Shown here: piece by piece, positions 4,873-12,734 of the stretch | How positions within the stretch are numbered: position 1 is the stretch's first letter | How the letters are laid out: each line of letters opens with the position of its first letter | Origin: Pseudomonadota bacterium | GTDB lineage: Bacteria; Pseudomonadota; Gammaproteobacteria; Burkholderiales; Burkholderiaceae_D | Length of the DNA stretch: 26,196 nt | Direction of reading: 5' to 3' | Assembly (NCBI GenBank): GCA_023422955.1 | Contig: JAFAGG010000010.1 | Coordinates: forward strand, 1-26,196 | The notes under the pieces: model-generated | Database searches by the model: none | What the model was told of the DNA's origin: nothing | The model's input: only the letters and a program-made list of their open reading frames with translations | Translations under genes and position numbers: made by a program

Positions 4873-7278
4873 ATGGACATGAGCTTGAAAGTGGAAGGCA
4901 TGACTTGCGCTTCCTGTGTGTCGCGAGTGGAAAAGGCCTTGCTGGCCGTGCCCGGCGTGGAAACCGCTTCCGTCAACCTGGCGACGGAAAAAGCCAGCGT
5001 GAAGACTGCATCGAATGTGGACCTGCAAAGCCTGTCGCAGGCCATTGAGAAAGCGGGCTATGCCGTACCCACCGAAACCATCGAGCTGTCGATTTCCGGC
5101 ATGACTTGCGCCTCTTGCGTCGCCCGCCTGGAAAAGGTGCTGAACAAGGTGCCGGGGGTGGCGGATGCATCGGTCAATCTGGCAACGGAGAAAGCGCGCA
5201 TACAGGCGAGCGGTGTCAGTGCGGATGCCTTGGTGCAGGCTGTGGAAAAAGCGGGCTTCGGTGCTGCCTTGCCTGGCCGGGAAAATCCTGCGACAGAGAC
5301 CGGCCAAGGTTTGCCTGACTGGTGGCCGGTGGCCGTCGCGGCATTGTTGAGCCTGCCGCTGGTGGGGCCCATGCTGCTGTGGCCGTTCGGCGTGCACTGG
5401 ATGCCGCCGGGTTGGGTGCAGTGGCTGCTGGCAACGCCGATTCAGTTCTGGCTGGGCGCGCGTTTTTATCGCGGAGGCTGGAAGGCCTTGCGTGCCGGCA
5501 CCGGCAACATGGATTTGCTGGTTGCTCTCGGCACCAGTTCAGCTTACGGCCTGTCGCTTTACCTGCTGTTCGCGCACGGTCTGCATGACGGTGGACACCT
5601 GTATTTCGAAGCCTCGGCCGTCATCATTACGCTGGTATTGCTGGGCAAATGGCTGGAAGCGCGCGCCAAGCAGCAAACGGTGGCTGCGCTGCGCGCGCTC
5701 GAATCGCTGCGCGCGACCGATGCGCTGGTGCGCCGCGATGGCCGCGAGGAACGCATTCCCGTCGGAGCGGTGCGGGTGGGCGACAGGGTCATTGTGCGTC
5801 CGGGAGACAGGATTCCGGTAGATGGCATCGTGCTCGAAGGGACAAGCCATGTGGATGAGTCCTTGCTGACCGGTGAAAGCCTGCCGGTTTCCAAGAGCGT
5901 CGGCGACAAGGTCACGGGCGGCGCCATCAATGCCGAAGGCATGCTGGTATTCGAAGCCAGCGCGGTCGGCGGCGCGACCATGCTGTCGCAGATCATCAGG
6001 CTGGTGGAAGAGGCGCAGGCGGTCAAGGCGCCGATACAGCGGCTGGTGGACAAGGTGGCGGCGATCTTCGTGCCGGTCGTGCTGCTCATTTCCGCCCTCG
6101 CTTTCTTTGCCTGGGGCATAGCCACAGGTGACTGGCAGCAAGCCTTGCTGAATGCGGTGGCGGTGCAGGTGATCGCCTGTCCCTGCGCGCTGGGCCTGGC
6201 CACGCCGACTTCCATCATGGCCGGCACCGGCGTGGCAGCGCGTTACGGCATCCTGATCAAGGATGCGGAAGCGCTGGAAACCGCGCATGCGGTGAAGACC
6301 GTTGCTTTCGACAAGACCGGCACGCTGACCGAAGGCAAGCCCGCCATCGTGGACCTGGTTCCCTTGGCGCAGGATGAACGCACGGTATTGGCGCTGGCGC
6401 TGGCGGTGCAGCAATACAGCGATCATCCGCTGGCGCGGGCCGTCAAGGTCGCTGCCGAAGAGCGGCAGATCCCGCTGCTGTCTGTCAGCGAGGCGGGCGC
6501 GCTGGCAGGGCGCGGCGTGAAGGCGCAGGTGGACGGGAAGATGGTTTATCTGGGCAACCGCCGCCTGATGCGGGAATTGAATGTCGATACGCAGGTGGGA
6601 GAGGCGGACGCCGCCAGGAACGAGCAGGATGGCAGGACCGTGTCCTGGCTGGCGGTGAAAGCCGGCGAGCAGATCGAGCTCGCGGGACTGATGGCCTTCG
6701 GCGATACGCTTAAGCCTTCCGCCGCGCAGGCCATAGCGCGCTTGCACGACATGGGCGTTCGATCGGTCATGCTGACCGGCGACAATGCGGGTGCGGCGAG
6801 AGCGGTGGCCAATACCCTCGGCCTCGATTCATTCCGCGCAGAAGTGCTGCCGGCGGACAAGGCGAATGTGGTTGCCGAGTTGAGGCAGGAGGGCGGACGG
6901 GTCGCCATGGTGGGCGACGGCATCAACGATGCGCCGGCGCTGGCGGCGGCGGATGTGGGCATCGCCATGGGTTCGGGTACCGATGTCGCGATGCAGACGG
7001 CCGGCATCACGCTGATGCGCGGCGATCCGGCGCTGGTCGCGGATGCGATTTCGATTTCGCGCAGGACTTACCGCAAGATCCAGCAGAACCTGTTCTGGGC
7101 TTTCATCTACAACGTGATCGGGATTCCGCTGGCGGCCTTCGGCCTGCTCAATCCCATCCTGGCCGGTGGCGCGATGGCATTCAGCTCGGTCAGCGTGGTG
7201 ACCAATGCCTTGCTGTTGCGGCGCTGGAAGCCCGACAACCGCCAGGCTGACACAACAACTCCGGGAGCAGACGCATGA
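4873..7278 (+). CDS. copA: Cu+-exporting P1B-type ATPase CopA
   Basis: The 801-residue protein pumps Cu+ out of the cytoplasm with ATP. Two N-terminal heavy-metal domains carry GMTCASC (9-15 and 76-82). Membrane helices begin near 150. Then come the actuator TGES (333-336), the membrane metal site CPC (436-438), the phosphorylated Asp480 in DKTGTLTEGKP, HP (518-519) and the hinge GDGINDAP (681-688). YN (746-747) and MAFSS (768-772) in the last helices are the Cu+-specific P1B-1 signature. All catalytic residues are present. The ATG at 4873 is chosen because GGAG lies six bases upstream. The longer open frame to 4789 would overlap the CueR promoter. The stop overlaps cueR by four bases (ATGA). 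Confidence 0.95.
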   Translation: MDMSLKVEGMTCASCVSRVEKALLAVPGVETASVNLATEKASVKTASNVDLQSLSQAIEKAGYAVPTETIELSISGMTCASCVARLEKVLNKVPGVADASVNLATEKARIQASGVSADALVQAVEKAGFGAALPGRENPATETGQGLPDWWPVAVAALLSLPLVGPMLLWPFGVHWMPPGWVQWLLATPIQFWLGARFYRGGWKALRAGTGNMDLLVALGTSSAYGLSLYLLFAHGLHDGGHLYFEASAVIITLVLLGKWLEARAKQQTVAALRALESLRATDALVRRDGREERIPVGAVRVGDRVIVRPGDRIPVDGIVLEGTSHVDESLLTGESLPVSKSVGDKVTGGAINAEGMLVFEASAVGGATMLSQIIRLVEEAQAVKAPIQRLVDKVAAIFVPVVLLISALAFFAWGIATGDWQQALLNAVAVQVIACPCALGLATPTSIMAGTGVAARYGILIKDAEALETAHAVKTVAFDKTGTLTEGKPAIVDLVPLAQDERTVLALALAVQQYSDHPLARAVKVAAEERQIPLLSVSEAGALAGRGVKAQVDGKMVYLGNRRLMRELNVDTQVGEADAARNEQDGRTVSWLAVKAGEQIELAGLMAFGDTLKPSAAQAIARLHDMGVRSVMLTGDNAGAARAVANTLGLDSFRAEVLPADKANVVAELRQEGGRVAMVGDGINDAPALAAADVGIAMGSGTDVAMQTAGITLMRGDPALVADAISISRRTYRKIQQNLFWAFIYNVIGIPLAAFGLLNPILAGGAMAFSSVSVVTNALLLRRWKPDNRQADTTTPGADA

Positions 7279-7757
7279 ACATAGGCGAAGCGGCCGCCGC
7301 CACCGGCGTGTCGGCCAAGATGATCCGGTATTACGAGAGCATAGGCCTGATAAAAAAGAGCGCGCGCAGCGAATCCGGCTATCGGCGCTACGATGACAAG
7401 GATTTGTATGCGCTGCATTTCGTGCGGCAGGCGCGCAAGCTGGGTTTTTCACTGGAACAGATACGCGAACTACTGTCGCTGTGGCAGGACCAGCAGCGCG
7501 CCAGCCGCGATGTGAAGGCGATCGCCAGCGGCCATATCGCCGAACTGGACCAGCGCATCCAGGAAATGACGGCCATGCGCGACACGCTCAACCACCTGGT
7601 GGCAAGCTGTGCCGGCGATCATCGTGCCGACTGCCCCATCCTGGCAGGGCTGGCTGTACCGGAAACGATTCAGGAAAAAGCGGCTGCCTGTGGAAAGACA
7701 GGTAAGGCGGCAGATAAGGCAGCCGCTCATTGCCGTTCGCATTCGGACCCGCCCTGA
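7275..7757 (+). CDS. cueR: Copper-responsive MerR-family regulator CueR
   Basis: The 160-residue protein has an N-terminal winged-helix DNA-binding domain (MNIGEAAAATGVSAKMIRYY, then GYRRYD at 35-40) and a long dimerisation helix (about 80-110). The metal loop has Cys112 and Cys120 in SCAGDHRADC, the spacing and positions of the Cu+ ligands in E. coli CueR. It would activate promoters with a 19-base spacer, such as those upstream of copA and copZ. It is longer than the E. coli protein (135 residues) because of a C-terminal tail that includes two more cysteines and two histidines. It overlaps copA by ATGA and so shares its promoter, which would make it autoregulated. GGGAG lies upstream of the start. 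Confidence 0.92.
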   Translation: MNIGEAAAATGVSAKMIRYYESIGLIKKSARSESGYRRYDDKDLYALHFVRQARKLGFSLEQIRELLSLWQDQQRASRDVKAIASGHIAELDQRIQEMTAMRDTLNHLVASCAGDHRADCPILAGLAVPETIQEKAAACGKTGKAADKAAAHCRSHSDPP

Positions 7758-7777
7758 AACTCGACTGGGCGGGTCCG
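7744..7777. terminator. Hairpin between convergent cueR and copZ
   Basis: CGGACCCGCCC (7744-7754) and GGGCGGGTCCG (7767-7777) form a perfect 11-bp stem around 12 bases that begin with the cueR stop codon. No T-run follows on either strand. It may still stop or stabilise transcripts from both sides. Confidence 0.5.
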
Positions 7778-7797
7778 GTCTCAGAACAGCCGCAAGG

Positions 7798-7821
7798 TAT
7801 CAGCGAATATATCAGCGAATA
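7798..7821. repeat. 12-bp tandem duplication at the copZ stop codon
   Basis: TATCAGCGAATA occurs twice head to tail (7798-7809 and 7810-7821). The second copy contains the copZ stop (minus strand) and the first copy repeats it 12 bases later in the same frame. This looks like a recent slippage duplication without effect on the protein. Confidence 0.8.
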
Positions 7822-8021
7822 GTTGCGTCACCCGTCACGGTATAACCGGCATCGTCGATGGCCGACTTCACTGTCTCCAGTGCCGCCGCCGACTTGACGC
7901 GTACGGTCTTGCTGATGAGGTCGATATCCACTTCGGCATTGCCATCCACCATCTGTATCGCTTTCTTCACACTGTTGGCGCAGCCGCCGCAAGTCATGCC
8001 ATCTACACGCAGCTCATACAT
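7812..8021 (-). CDS. copZ: Copper chaperone CopZ (single heavy-metal domain)
   Basis: The 69-residue protein is one heavy-metal-associated domain. The metal-binding GMTCGGC (8-14, ligands Cys11 and Cys14) follows the first strand, and the C-terminal GYTV motif is typical. Such proteins carry Cu+ in the cytosol and hand it to CopA or to the regulator. The length is normal. The start at 8021 has GGGAG about nine bases upstream. It faces cueR and ends 54 bases from it. Its own CueR-type promoter lies 34-64 bases upstream, so it should be induced together with copA. A mercury-type (MerP-like) role is less likely because the other genes are for copper and no signal peptide is seen. Confidence 0.9.
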   Translation of the reverse strand: MYELRVDGMTCGGCANSVKKAIQMVDGNAEVDIDLISKTVRVKSAAALETVKSAIDDAGYTVTGDATIR

Positions 8022-8054
8022 GTGCTTTCTCCCGGGTTGAATTGACGTAAAGTG

Positions 8055-8085
8055 ATTGTAGGCCTTGCCCCTATGGGAAGGTCAA
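8055..8085 (-). promoter_or_regulatory. CueR-type promoter and operator of copZ
   Basis: On the minus strand TTGACC (8085-8080) and TACAAT (8060-8055) are exactly 19 bases apart. The dyad ACCTTCCC-N5-GGCAAGGC (8082-8062) has a perfect left half and six of eight matches in the right half to the CueR consensus. The pattern is stronger than that at copA. Confidence 0.82.
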
Positions 8086-8110
8086 GCGGTTGCGATCATG
8101 CGGTCCTGAT

Positions 8111-8443
8111 TCAGGCGTTTGCCATGCGCCGGCACTCTTCCGCGCAGCGATGGCAGGCCTTGGCGCATTGCTGGCAATGATCGTGCCGGTGTTTCGCGCA
8201 TTCATCGCCGCAGGCCTGGCAGACTTCCGCGCACAGGCGACACACTGCCCCGGCGAACTGGCTGCCGCGTGCCATATAGGCAGCCGCCATCCGGCAAATT
8301 TGGGCGCAATCCATATCGAGTGCAATACAGCGCGCCATCATTTTCACATCGTCTTCCTGCAGGCATGCACCAGCGCAATGTTCGCAAGCGCTTGCGCAAG
8401 CCTGGCAGGCATCTATGCAGGTTTGAAACGGGGAATGGGACAT
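8111..8443 (-). CDS. Four-helix-bundle copper-storage protein, Csp type
   Basis: The 110-residue protein holds 19 cysteines, mostly in CxxxC or CxxC spacing along predicted helices (for example CIDACQACASACEHC near the N-terminus). This is the hallmark of the four-helix-bundle copper-storage family, in which thiols line the inside of the bundle and bind many Cu+ ions. No Tat or Sec signal is visible, so it resembles cytosolic Csp3 rather than exported Csp1. A KHRHDHC segment near residue 85 could form the open end of the bundle. The start at 8443 is fixed by AAGGAG a few bases upstream. An upstream in-frame ATG is less likely. It lies upstream of copZ on the same strand but copZ has its own promoter between them. 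No clear promoter of its own is seen. Confidence 0.88.
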   Translation of the reverse strand: MSHSPFQTCIDACQACASACEHCAGACLQEDDVKMMARCIALDMDCAQICRMAAAYMARGSQFAGAVCRLCAEVCQACGDECAKHRHDHCQQCAKACHRCAEECRRMANA

Positions 8444-8752
8444 GGTCGCTCCTTGGCAGTAACAATGCGAAAGACGCTGCAGCAGGAATTTATTGAGCTT
8501 GCAGCTTGTCTCAACGGCAGAAGTACTTTCGTAAGAAGAGCGATCCTGAAGCATGTTCCCCGATCTGCAGACTTAATTGTGCCGGCATCAATCCGCTTTG
8601 CCGCCTGTTTCGATCATTGCGGCGGAACTTTGAGGACGCGATTTCTTGAACGAAAGCCTTCCCTGCGTAAAAGCCGTGCAGACCGTCCGCATGGCCTGAG
8701 CTTCCCAGGATAACTGTATCCGCCCGCCCTGGACCGGCAGGCAAACCTGACC
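8444..8752. other. Divergent intergenic region between csp and the TreZ-like gene
   Basis: No gene is seen in these 309 bases. A possible plus-strand promoter is TTGAAC (8646-8651) with TAAAAG (8668-8673) at 16-base spacing, about 80 bases before the next start. On the other strand TTGAGA and TAAATT at 16-base spacing may serve the copper-storage gene. Neither has a CueR dyad. Both are weak calls. Confidence 0.35.
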
Positions 8753-10660
8753 ATGCCGGCAAAAATGGATATGCGATTCACCAGCAGGAAATACGCAATC
8801 GGCGCGGAGCCGGACACGATGGGAGGCGTGAATTTTCGAGTATGGGCGCCCAAGCCGAAACGGCTCAGCCTGGTGCTGGAATCCGGTGGGCAGCAGGCTA
8901 TCGAATTCCCGATGATCCCCGAGGAAAAGGGGTACTGGAGCTGTCATGTGCCCAACGCGAAAGCAGGCATGTTTTACTGCTTCCGTCTGGACGGCCGGGA
9001 ATGCACATTTCCGGATCCCGCTTCACGCTATCAGCCGCGCGGGCCGCATGGCCCGTCGCAAATCGTGGATCCCCATCGCTTCGAATGGAGCGACCAGGAC
9101 TGGCAAGGCGTAGCGCGTCACGGAGCCGTGATCTACGAAATGCATATCGGCACCTTCACGACAGAAGGAAGCTTTCGCGCTGCTGCGGAGAAATTGGCGG
9201 AGCTCGCCGCGTTGGGCATAACGGTGCTGGAAGTGATGCCGGTTGCAGAATTCGATGGGAACTTCGGCTGGGGCTACGATGGCGTGGCGCTGTTCGCTCC
9301 CTACCATCATTATGGCACGCCCGATGATTTCCGACATTTCATCGATCGCGCCCATGCGCTGGGCATGGCAGTCATCCTCGACGTGGTGTACAACCATTTC
9401 GGTCCCAGCGGCTGCTACCACCGGCAATATGCAGACGCGTATTTCTCCGAGCGCTACGAATGCGAATGGGGCGATGCCATCAATTTCGACGGCGAAGACG
9501 CGGCGCCGGTACGCGAATTCTTTCTGTCCAACGCGGCTTACTGGATAGAAGAGTTTCATCTCGACGGCCTGCGGCTGGATGCGACCCAGCAATTATTCGA
9601 TGCGTCGCCGGTGCACATCATTCGCGAAATCGCGGCTGCCGTCAGAACGGCGGCGGGAAGCCGGCGTACCTATATCGTCGGAGAAAATGAGCCGCAGCAC
9701 AGCAGGATGGCGCGTCCGGCGGCGCAGGGCGGTTATGGCCTAGATGCGATGTGGAACGACGACTTTCACCACAGTGCGCTAGTGGCTTTAAAAGGCAGGA
9801 CCGAAGCCTATCTCACCGATTACCGCGGCACGCCGCAGGAATTCATTTCCGCAGCCAAGCACGGTTATCTCTACCAGGGACAATGGTATCGCTGGCAAAA
9901 CAAACGGCGCGGCACGCCTGCGCATGATCTGGCGCCTGACGCCTTCATTACATTTCTGCAGAACCATGACCAGGTCGCGAATTCGGGATTGGGAAAGCGG
10001 CTGCATCAGCTCGCGCATCCGGGGCAGTACCGTGCGCTGACTGCCTTGCTGCTGCTGGGCCCGGCTACTCCCATGCTGTTCCAGGGACAGGAATTCGCAA
10101 GCTCGTCGCCGTTTCTCTATTTTGCAGATCACGAGCCGGAACTGGCGGCGATGGTCGAGCAGGGGAGGAACACGTTCATGCATCAGTTTCCCAGCCTGGC
10201 CGGTTCTCAGACCCAGTCCTATCTGTTCAAGCCGCATGACAGCAAGACGTTTCAGTTTTGCAAGCTCGATCATGCCGAGAAAGAAAGGCATGCGGAAACC
10301 TATGCCTTGCATCGCGATCTATTGAAAATGCGTAAGGAAGAACCGGCGTTCTCTTCTGCCCGGTCAGGCTGTGTGGACGGCGCAGTATTGTCGTCACACT
10401 CATTCGTGCTGCGTTTTTTCGGTGAAGACAGCTGCGGGGATCGCCTGCTGCTGATCAACCTGGATAGGGATTTTCCCATGACGCCTATACCGGAACCGCT
10501 GCTGGCTCCGCCTGAAGGCAGCGAGTGGGAACTGTTGTGGTCCTCGGAGCATCCTCGTTATGGCGGACAGGGAATACCCGCCTTCCGCACCGATGAGCGA
10601 TGGGTATTGACCGGTCATTCGGCCATCGTATTGAAAGCAAGGCAACCACCAGGAGAGTGA
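8753..10660 (+). CDS. TreZ-like GH13 malto-oligosyltrehalose trehalohydrolase paralogue
   Basis: The 635-residue protein has an N-terminal beta-sandwich (about 15-110, GGVNFRVWAP) and a GH13 barrel. Region I is DVVYNH (210-215), region II DGLRLDATQ (271-279, nucleophile Asp276), region III VGENE (309-313, acid Glu311), and region IV NHD (404-406). The catalytic triad is complete. The family cleaves the bond next to the trehalose end of malto-oligosyltrehalose. However, residues around the active site (DATQ, GENEPQ, NHDQVAN) differ from the canonical DAVH, LENEHN and NHDQIGN of the second copy at 17659-19476, so its substrate may differ. It is followed after four bases by a GH133 debranching gene. 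The start is uncertain: no good ribosome site precedes 8753, and ATGs at 8765 and 8771 are alternatives. Confidence 0.82.
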   Translation: MPAKMDMRFTSRKYAIGAEPDTMGGVNFRVWAPKPKRLSLVLESGGQQAIEFPMIPEEKGYWSCHVPNAKAGMFYCFRLDGRECTFPDPASRYQPRGPHGPSQIVDPHRFEWSDQDWQGVARHGAVIYEMHIGTFTTEGSFRAAAEKLAELAALGITVLEVMPVAEFDGNFGWGYDGVALFAPYHHYGTPDDFRHFIDRAHALGMAVILDVVYNHFGPSGCYHRQYADAYFSERYECEWGDAINFDGEDAAPVREFFLSNAAYWIEEFHLDGLRLDATQQLFDASPVHIIREIAAAVRTAAGSRRTYIVGENEPQHSRMARPAAQGGYGLDAMWNDDFHHSALVALKGRTEAYLTDYRGTPQEFISAAKHGYLYQGQWYRWQNKRRGTPAHDLAPDAFITFLQNHDQVANSGLGKRLHQLAHPGQYRALTALLLLGPATPMLFQGQEFASSSPFLYFADHEPELAAMVEQGRNTFMHQFPSLAGSQTQSYLFKPHDSKTFQFCKLDHAEKERHAETYALHRDLLKMRKEEPAFSSARSGCVDGAVLSSHSFVLRFFGEDSCGDRLLLINLDRDFPMTPIPEPLLAPPEGSEWELLWSSEHPRYGGQGIPAFRTDERWVLTGHSAIVLKARQPPGE

Positions 10661-10664
10661 GCGA

Positions 10665-12716
10665 ATGTCGCACAGCACGCACAGCATAGTAAGGCGTATG
10701 CCATGCAATATCTCGGAAGACGATAGCCCGGAACATCTGCTGTCACGCGAGTGGCTGGTCACCAACGGACTGGGCGCTTATTCGTCGGGCACGGTGGCGG
10801 GCGCCGGCACGCGCCGCTACCACGGTATCTTGGTGGCTGCGCTGCCTGCGCCTTTGGGGCGCATCGTGATGCTCAGTCACCTGGGAGAGCGCCTGATCCT
10901 GCTGGACGGGAGTGTGGTGGAACTGACTGGTGAGGAATTGTCGGGCCGGCGCATGTATGTGCCGGGTTTTCGCTATCTGACCGAGTTCCGCCTGGAGATG
11001 GGATTGCCGGTCTGGACTTATACGCTGGGCGGCACGGTGCTGGAAAAACGCATCGTAATGCCGCATCGCCAGAATACCGTTTATGTCAGCTATCGCGTGC
11101 TGAAGGGGGATATGCCGATCCGCCTGGAACTGCGGCCATCCGTGCATTTCCGGCCGCAGGAAGCCGAAGTCGACAAGAACTTCGTGTCGGCCTATACCTT
11201 TACCGTCAGCGACGATACCTACGAATTGCATGGCAATGAAAACTATCCGCCGCTGCGATTGAAGATGCATGGCGAGCGCTGCAGTTTCACTATCGATAGA
11301 CGCAAGCGCGATGACATTTTCTTCCAGTTGGAAGAGTCGCGCGGTTATGCCTCGGTGGGCGAGCACTGGAGCCCGGGCGAATTTTGCATGGAACTGGTAC
11401 AAGGCAAGGAAGCCACGCTGGTGGCCTCGACCGAGAGCTGGGACATCGTCGGCGCCTTGAACCCGCACGAAGCTTATGCCTCGGAACTGGCTCGCCGCCG
11501 TACCTTGCTCGACATCGCCCATCCGTCCGCACGCACCGGTATGGCAGCGGAAATGGTGCTGGCCGCCGACCAGTTCATCATCACGCCGGCCGGCAGGCTG
11601 GCGGAAACCGCCAGGGCGCGCGCCGTCGGCCAGCAGGCGAAAACCGTCATCGCCGGTTATCACTGGTTCACCGACTGGGGCCGCGACACCATGATCAGCC
11701 TGGAAGGGCTGACCATGGCGACCGGCCGCCATCGCGAAGCGGGTTACATCCTGCGCACCTTTTCCAACTATGTGCGCGACGGCCTGATTCCCAACATGTT
11801 CCCCGAGCATGACAAGACCGGCCTTTATCACACCGCCGATGCGACGCTGTGGTTCTTCCAGGCGCTGCATCGTTACGTGAGCGCGACGGACGATCGCGAT
11901 ACCTTGCGCGCCATCCTGCCCAAGCTGCTGGATATCGTGGGCCATCATCTGAAGGGCACGCGTTTCAATATCGGCATCGACCCTGAAGACGGCTTGCTGC
12001 GCCAGGGGCAGGAGGGTTATCAGCTGACCTGGATGGATGCCAAGGTGGGCGACTGGGTGGTCACGCCGCGGCGCGGCAAGGCAGTCGAGCTGAATGCGCT
12101 CTGGTACAACGCGCTGATGCTCCTGCATGGCTGGGTCAGGGAAGAGCAGGGCGGCGAGGCGGCGCAATGGCTGCTGGCGCATGCCGAGAAAGCGCGGGCT
12201 TCGTTCAATCGCCGCTTCTGGTACGAGGAAGGCGCCTATCTTTACGATGTGGTCGATAGCGAGAACGGCAATGACAACGCTTGCCGGCCGAATCAAATCT
12301 TTGCAGTAGCGCTGGATCACCCGGTGCTCGACCAGCAGCGCTGGACCGCGGTGGTCGATACCGTTCATCGCCGCCTGCTGACGCCGGTGGGCTTGCGCTC
12401 GCTGGCGCCCGATCATCCCGACTACAAGCCGAGTTATGTCGGCAACCTGGTGGCGCGGGATGCCGCTTATCACCAGGGCACGGTATGGGGCTGGTTGATA
12501 GGGCCCTTTATCGACGCCTGGCTCAAGGTCTATCCGGACGACACGGAAGGCGCGCGCAAGCTGCTCATGGGCTTCGAGGCTCACTTGGACGAAGCCGGGC
12601 TGGGCACGATCAGCGAGATCTTCGATGCACAGCCGCCTTACGCACCGCGCGGCTGCATGGCGCAGGCGTGGAGCGTGGCGGAAGTGCTGCGCTGCTGGGT
12701 CAGGACTGCCTCCTGA
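10665..12716 (+). CDS. Amylo-alpha-1,6-glucosidase, GH133 (bacterial glycogen debranching enzyme)
   Basis: The 683-residue protein has the two-part layout of GH133 enzymes. An N-terminal beta-rich domain (about 20-270) begins with REWLVTNGLGAYSSGTVAG. A C-terminal six-hairpin-like catalytic domain carries WFTDWGRDTM (334-343), DGLIPNMFPE (372-381) and YHTADATLWF (388-397). These enzymes hydrolyse alpha-1,6 branch glucosyl residues of glycogen or limit dextrins. No signal peptide is seen. AGGAGAG eight bases before the start overlaps the end of the preceding TreZ-like gene, so the two are cotranscribed and probably translationally linked. It differs in fold from GlgX at 19473-21584, giving this locus two unrelated debranching enzymes. 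Its stop lies 18 bases from the converging treY stop. Confidence 0.88.
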   Translation: MSHSTHSIVRRMPCNISEDDSPEHLLSREWLVTNGLGAYSSGTVAGAGTRRYHGILVAALPAPLGRIVMLSHLGERLILLDGSVVELTGEELSGRRMYVPGFRYLTEFRLEMGLPVWTYTLGGTVLEKRIVMPHRQNTVYVSYRVLKGDMPIRLELRPSVHFRPQEAEVDKNFVSAYTFTVSDDTYELHGNENYPPLRLKMHGERCSFTIDRRKRDDIFFQLEESRGYASVGEHWSPGEFCMELVQGKEATLVASTESWDIVGALNPHEAYASELARRRTLLDIAHPSARTGMAAEMVLAADQFIITPAGRLAETARARAVGQQAKTVIAGYHWFTDWGRDTMISLEGLTMATGRHREAGYILRTFSNYVRDGLIPNMFPEHDKTGLYHTADATLWFFQALHRYVSATDDRDTLRAILPKLLDIVGHHLKGTRFNIGIDPEDGLLRQGQEGYQLTWMDAKVGDWVVTPRRGKAVELNALWYNALMLLHGWVREEQGGEAAQWLLAHAEKARASFNRRFWYEEGAYLYDVVDSENGNDNACRPNQIFAVALDHPVLDQQRWTAVVDTVHRRLLTPVGLRSLAPDHPDYKPSYVGNLVARDAAYHQGTVWGWLIGPFIDAWLKVYPDDTEGARKLLMGFEAHLDEAGLGTISEIFDAQPPYAPRGCMAQAWSVAEVLRCWVRTAS

Positions 12717-12734
12717 CCCGTACACGCGATTACC

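Noticed and set aside
10743..12725. 660-codon open frame on the minus strand opposite the GH133 gene
   Set aside because: It is the shadow of a clear GH133 gene in GC-rich DNA. The translation is Arg/Gln/His-rich without domains and there is no ribosome site.
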